Below, in pieces: positions 63,605 through 64,000 of a DNA stretch of 64,000 nucleotides. The notes under the pieces are model-generated. The model searched no databases. It saw only the letters and a program-made list of their open reading frames with translations, and had not been told where the DNA came from. Each line of letters starts with the position of its first letter. Positions within the stretch are counted from its first letter, which is position 1. This stretch comes from Bradyrhizobium sp. BTAi1 (GTDB lineage Bacteria; Pseudomonadota; Alphaproteobacteria; Rhizobiales; Xanthobacteraceae). Position numbers and translations under genes: made by a program. Location: positions 4,669,501 through 4,733,500 of the forward strand of contig NC_009485.1 in the NCBI RefSeq assembly GCF_000015165.1, given 5' to 3'.

Positions 63605-64000
63605 TCAGCGCTCCACACCGGGCGCTTTGAGCTCCGCCCGATCCGCGTCGAGCTTCGCCTTCAATGCGGCGACGCTGTCGAAGAAGAACTGCTCCTGCCG
63701 CAGCGGCACCAGGCGCAGCGATGGCGGCATCAGCACATGGCTGACATTCGGCCGCCCCGAATTGGCGAACGCCTCCGACCGCTGCAGCGTCTGGACTGCG
63801 ATGGCCACCACGAGCAGAACGCCGACCACGACGCCCTTGGCCACCAGATGGGTCCGCCCGACCGCGCGCAGATGCAGAAAACACGTGGCTGCAATGACCG
63901 TCCAGGAGACCACATAGCCATAGGTGAAGACGGCGGCCCAGGTCAGGGCGAACGCGGCAATCTGCGCAAACTCGCTGTAGATGCAGAACGCCGTGAGCCC
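63605..64000 (-). CDS. Membrane protein, 5' part outside the window
   Basis: The frame is open to the window edge. The visible 131 residues include two hydrophobic segments, one with AAFALTWAAVFTYGYVVSWT and one with GVVVGVLLVVAIAVQTL, followed by a soluble C-terminal stretch of about 45 residues that ends ALKAKLDADRAELKAPGVER. An internal GTG at 63913 is probably not the start because hydrophobic coding sequence continues upstream of it. Family not recognised. Confidence 0.65.
   Translation of the reverse strand, partial: GLTAFCIYSEFAQIAAFALTWAAVFTYGYVVSWTVIAATCFLHLRAVGRTHLVAKGVVVGVLLVVAIAVQTLQRSEAFANSGRPNVSHVLMPPSLRLVPLRQEQFFFDSVAALKAKLDADRAELKAPGVER

Overview
The window reads as a chromosomal segment of a GC-rich alphaproteobacterium of the Bradyrhizobium/Rhodopseudomonas (Nitrobacteraceae) type. 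The evidence is gene order and protein character: a pyruvate dehydrogenase operon whose E1-beta carries its own lipoyl domain, a DUF5076-type gene between pdhB and pdhC, the run rpsB-tsf-pyrH-frr-uppS-cdsA-dxr-rseP-bamA-lpxD-fabZ-lpxA-lpxI-lpxB-gltA, a direct-repeat GAAC-N7-GAAC SOS box before lexA, and dispersed palindromic repeats with the core CGTCATTGCGAG...CTCGCAATGACG. No rRNA, tRNA, insertion sequence, phage, CRISPR array or defence system was recognised.

Region 1 (1-9.2 kb): the minus-strand operon pdhA-pdhB-DUF5076-pdhC-lpdA encodes the complete pyruvate dehydrogenase complex. A plus-strand chemoreceptor gene and a minus-strand ftsB-like gene follow. Region 2 (8.4-13.7 kb) is a block of minus-strand metabolic genes (class II aldolase, FMN reductase, serine hydrolase, Tat-exported metallo-beta-lactamase-fold hydrolase, MDR oxidoreductase) between ftsB and eno. 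Region 3 (13.7-22.7 kb): eno, queF (plus), an MFS transporter overlapping kdsA, a NIPSNAP protein, pyrG and secG, then an XRE-cupin regulator with a GNAT gene, and tpiA.

Region 4 (22.9-27.2 kb, plus): a PpiD/SurA-like periplasmic folding factor, then trpD-trpC-moaC tightly packed. Region 5 (27.3-36.1 kb) separates moaC from moeA. It holds a dual-domain GGDEF-EAL protein, a C-terminal processing protease (minus), an FMN-dependent alpha-hydroxy-acid oxidase, a HAD phosphatase, a frameshifted GNAT-like gene, a TfoX-domain protein and an alpha/beta hydrolase. It is the most accessory-looking part of the window. Region 6 (36.2-47.9 kb): moeA, lexA, a small conserved hypothetical, comEC, a small winged-helix-like protein, divergent glnS and gltX, gltA with a clear intrinsic terminator, and an exported dienelactone-hydrolase-like protein.

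Region 7 (47.9-62.9 kb, minus): one long housekeeping array running from rpsB to lpxB. It links translation (S2, EF-Ts, RRF), UMP phosphorylation, isoprenoid and phospholipid synthesis (Dxr, UppS, CdsA), site-2 proteolysis (RseP), outer-membrane assembly (BamA) and lipid A synthesis (LpxD, FabZ, LpxA, LpxI, LpxB). Perfect GC-rich hairpins lie in the rpsB-tsf, tsf-pyrH and pyrH-frr gaps. The window ends with a DUF2846-like lipoprotein gene and the 3' part of a membrane-protein gene running off the edge.

I found no convincing undescribed multi-gene system. The observations most worth following are the position of the palindromic repeats directly behind minus-strand stop codons, the hairpins in the rpsB-frr gaps, short tandem repeats in the gltA and queF upstream regions, two CtrA-like motifs sharing an extended core, the 2-base frameshift in the GNAT-like gene, and GlnRS beside GluRS in an alphaproteobacterium.
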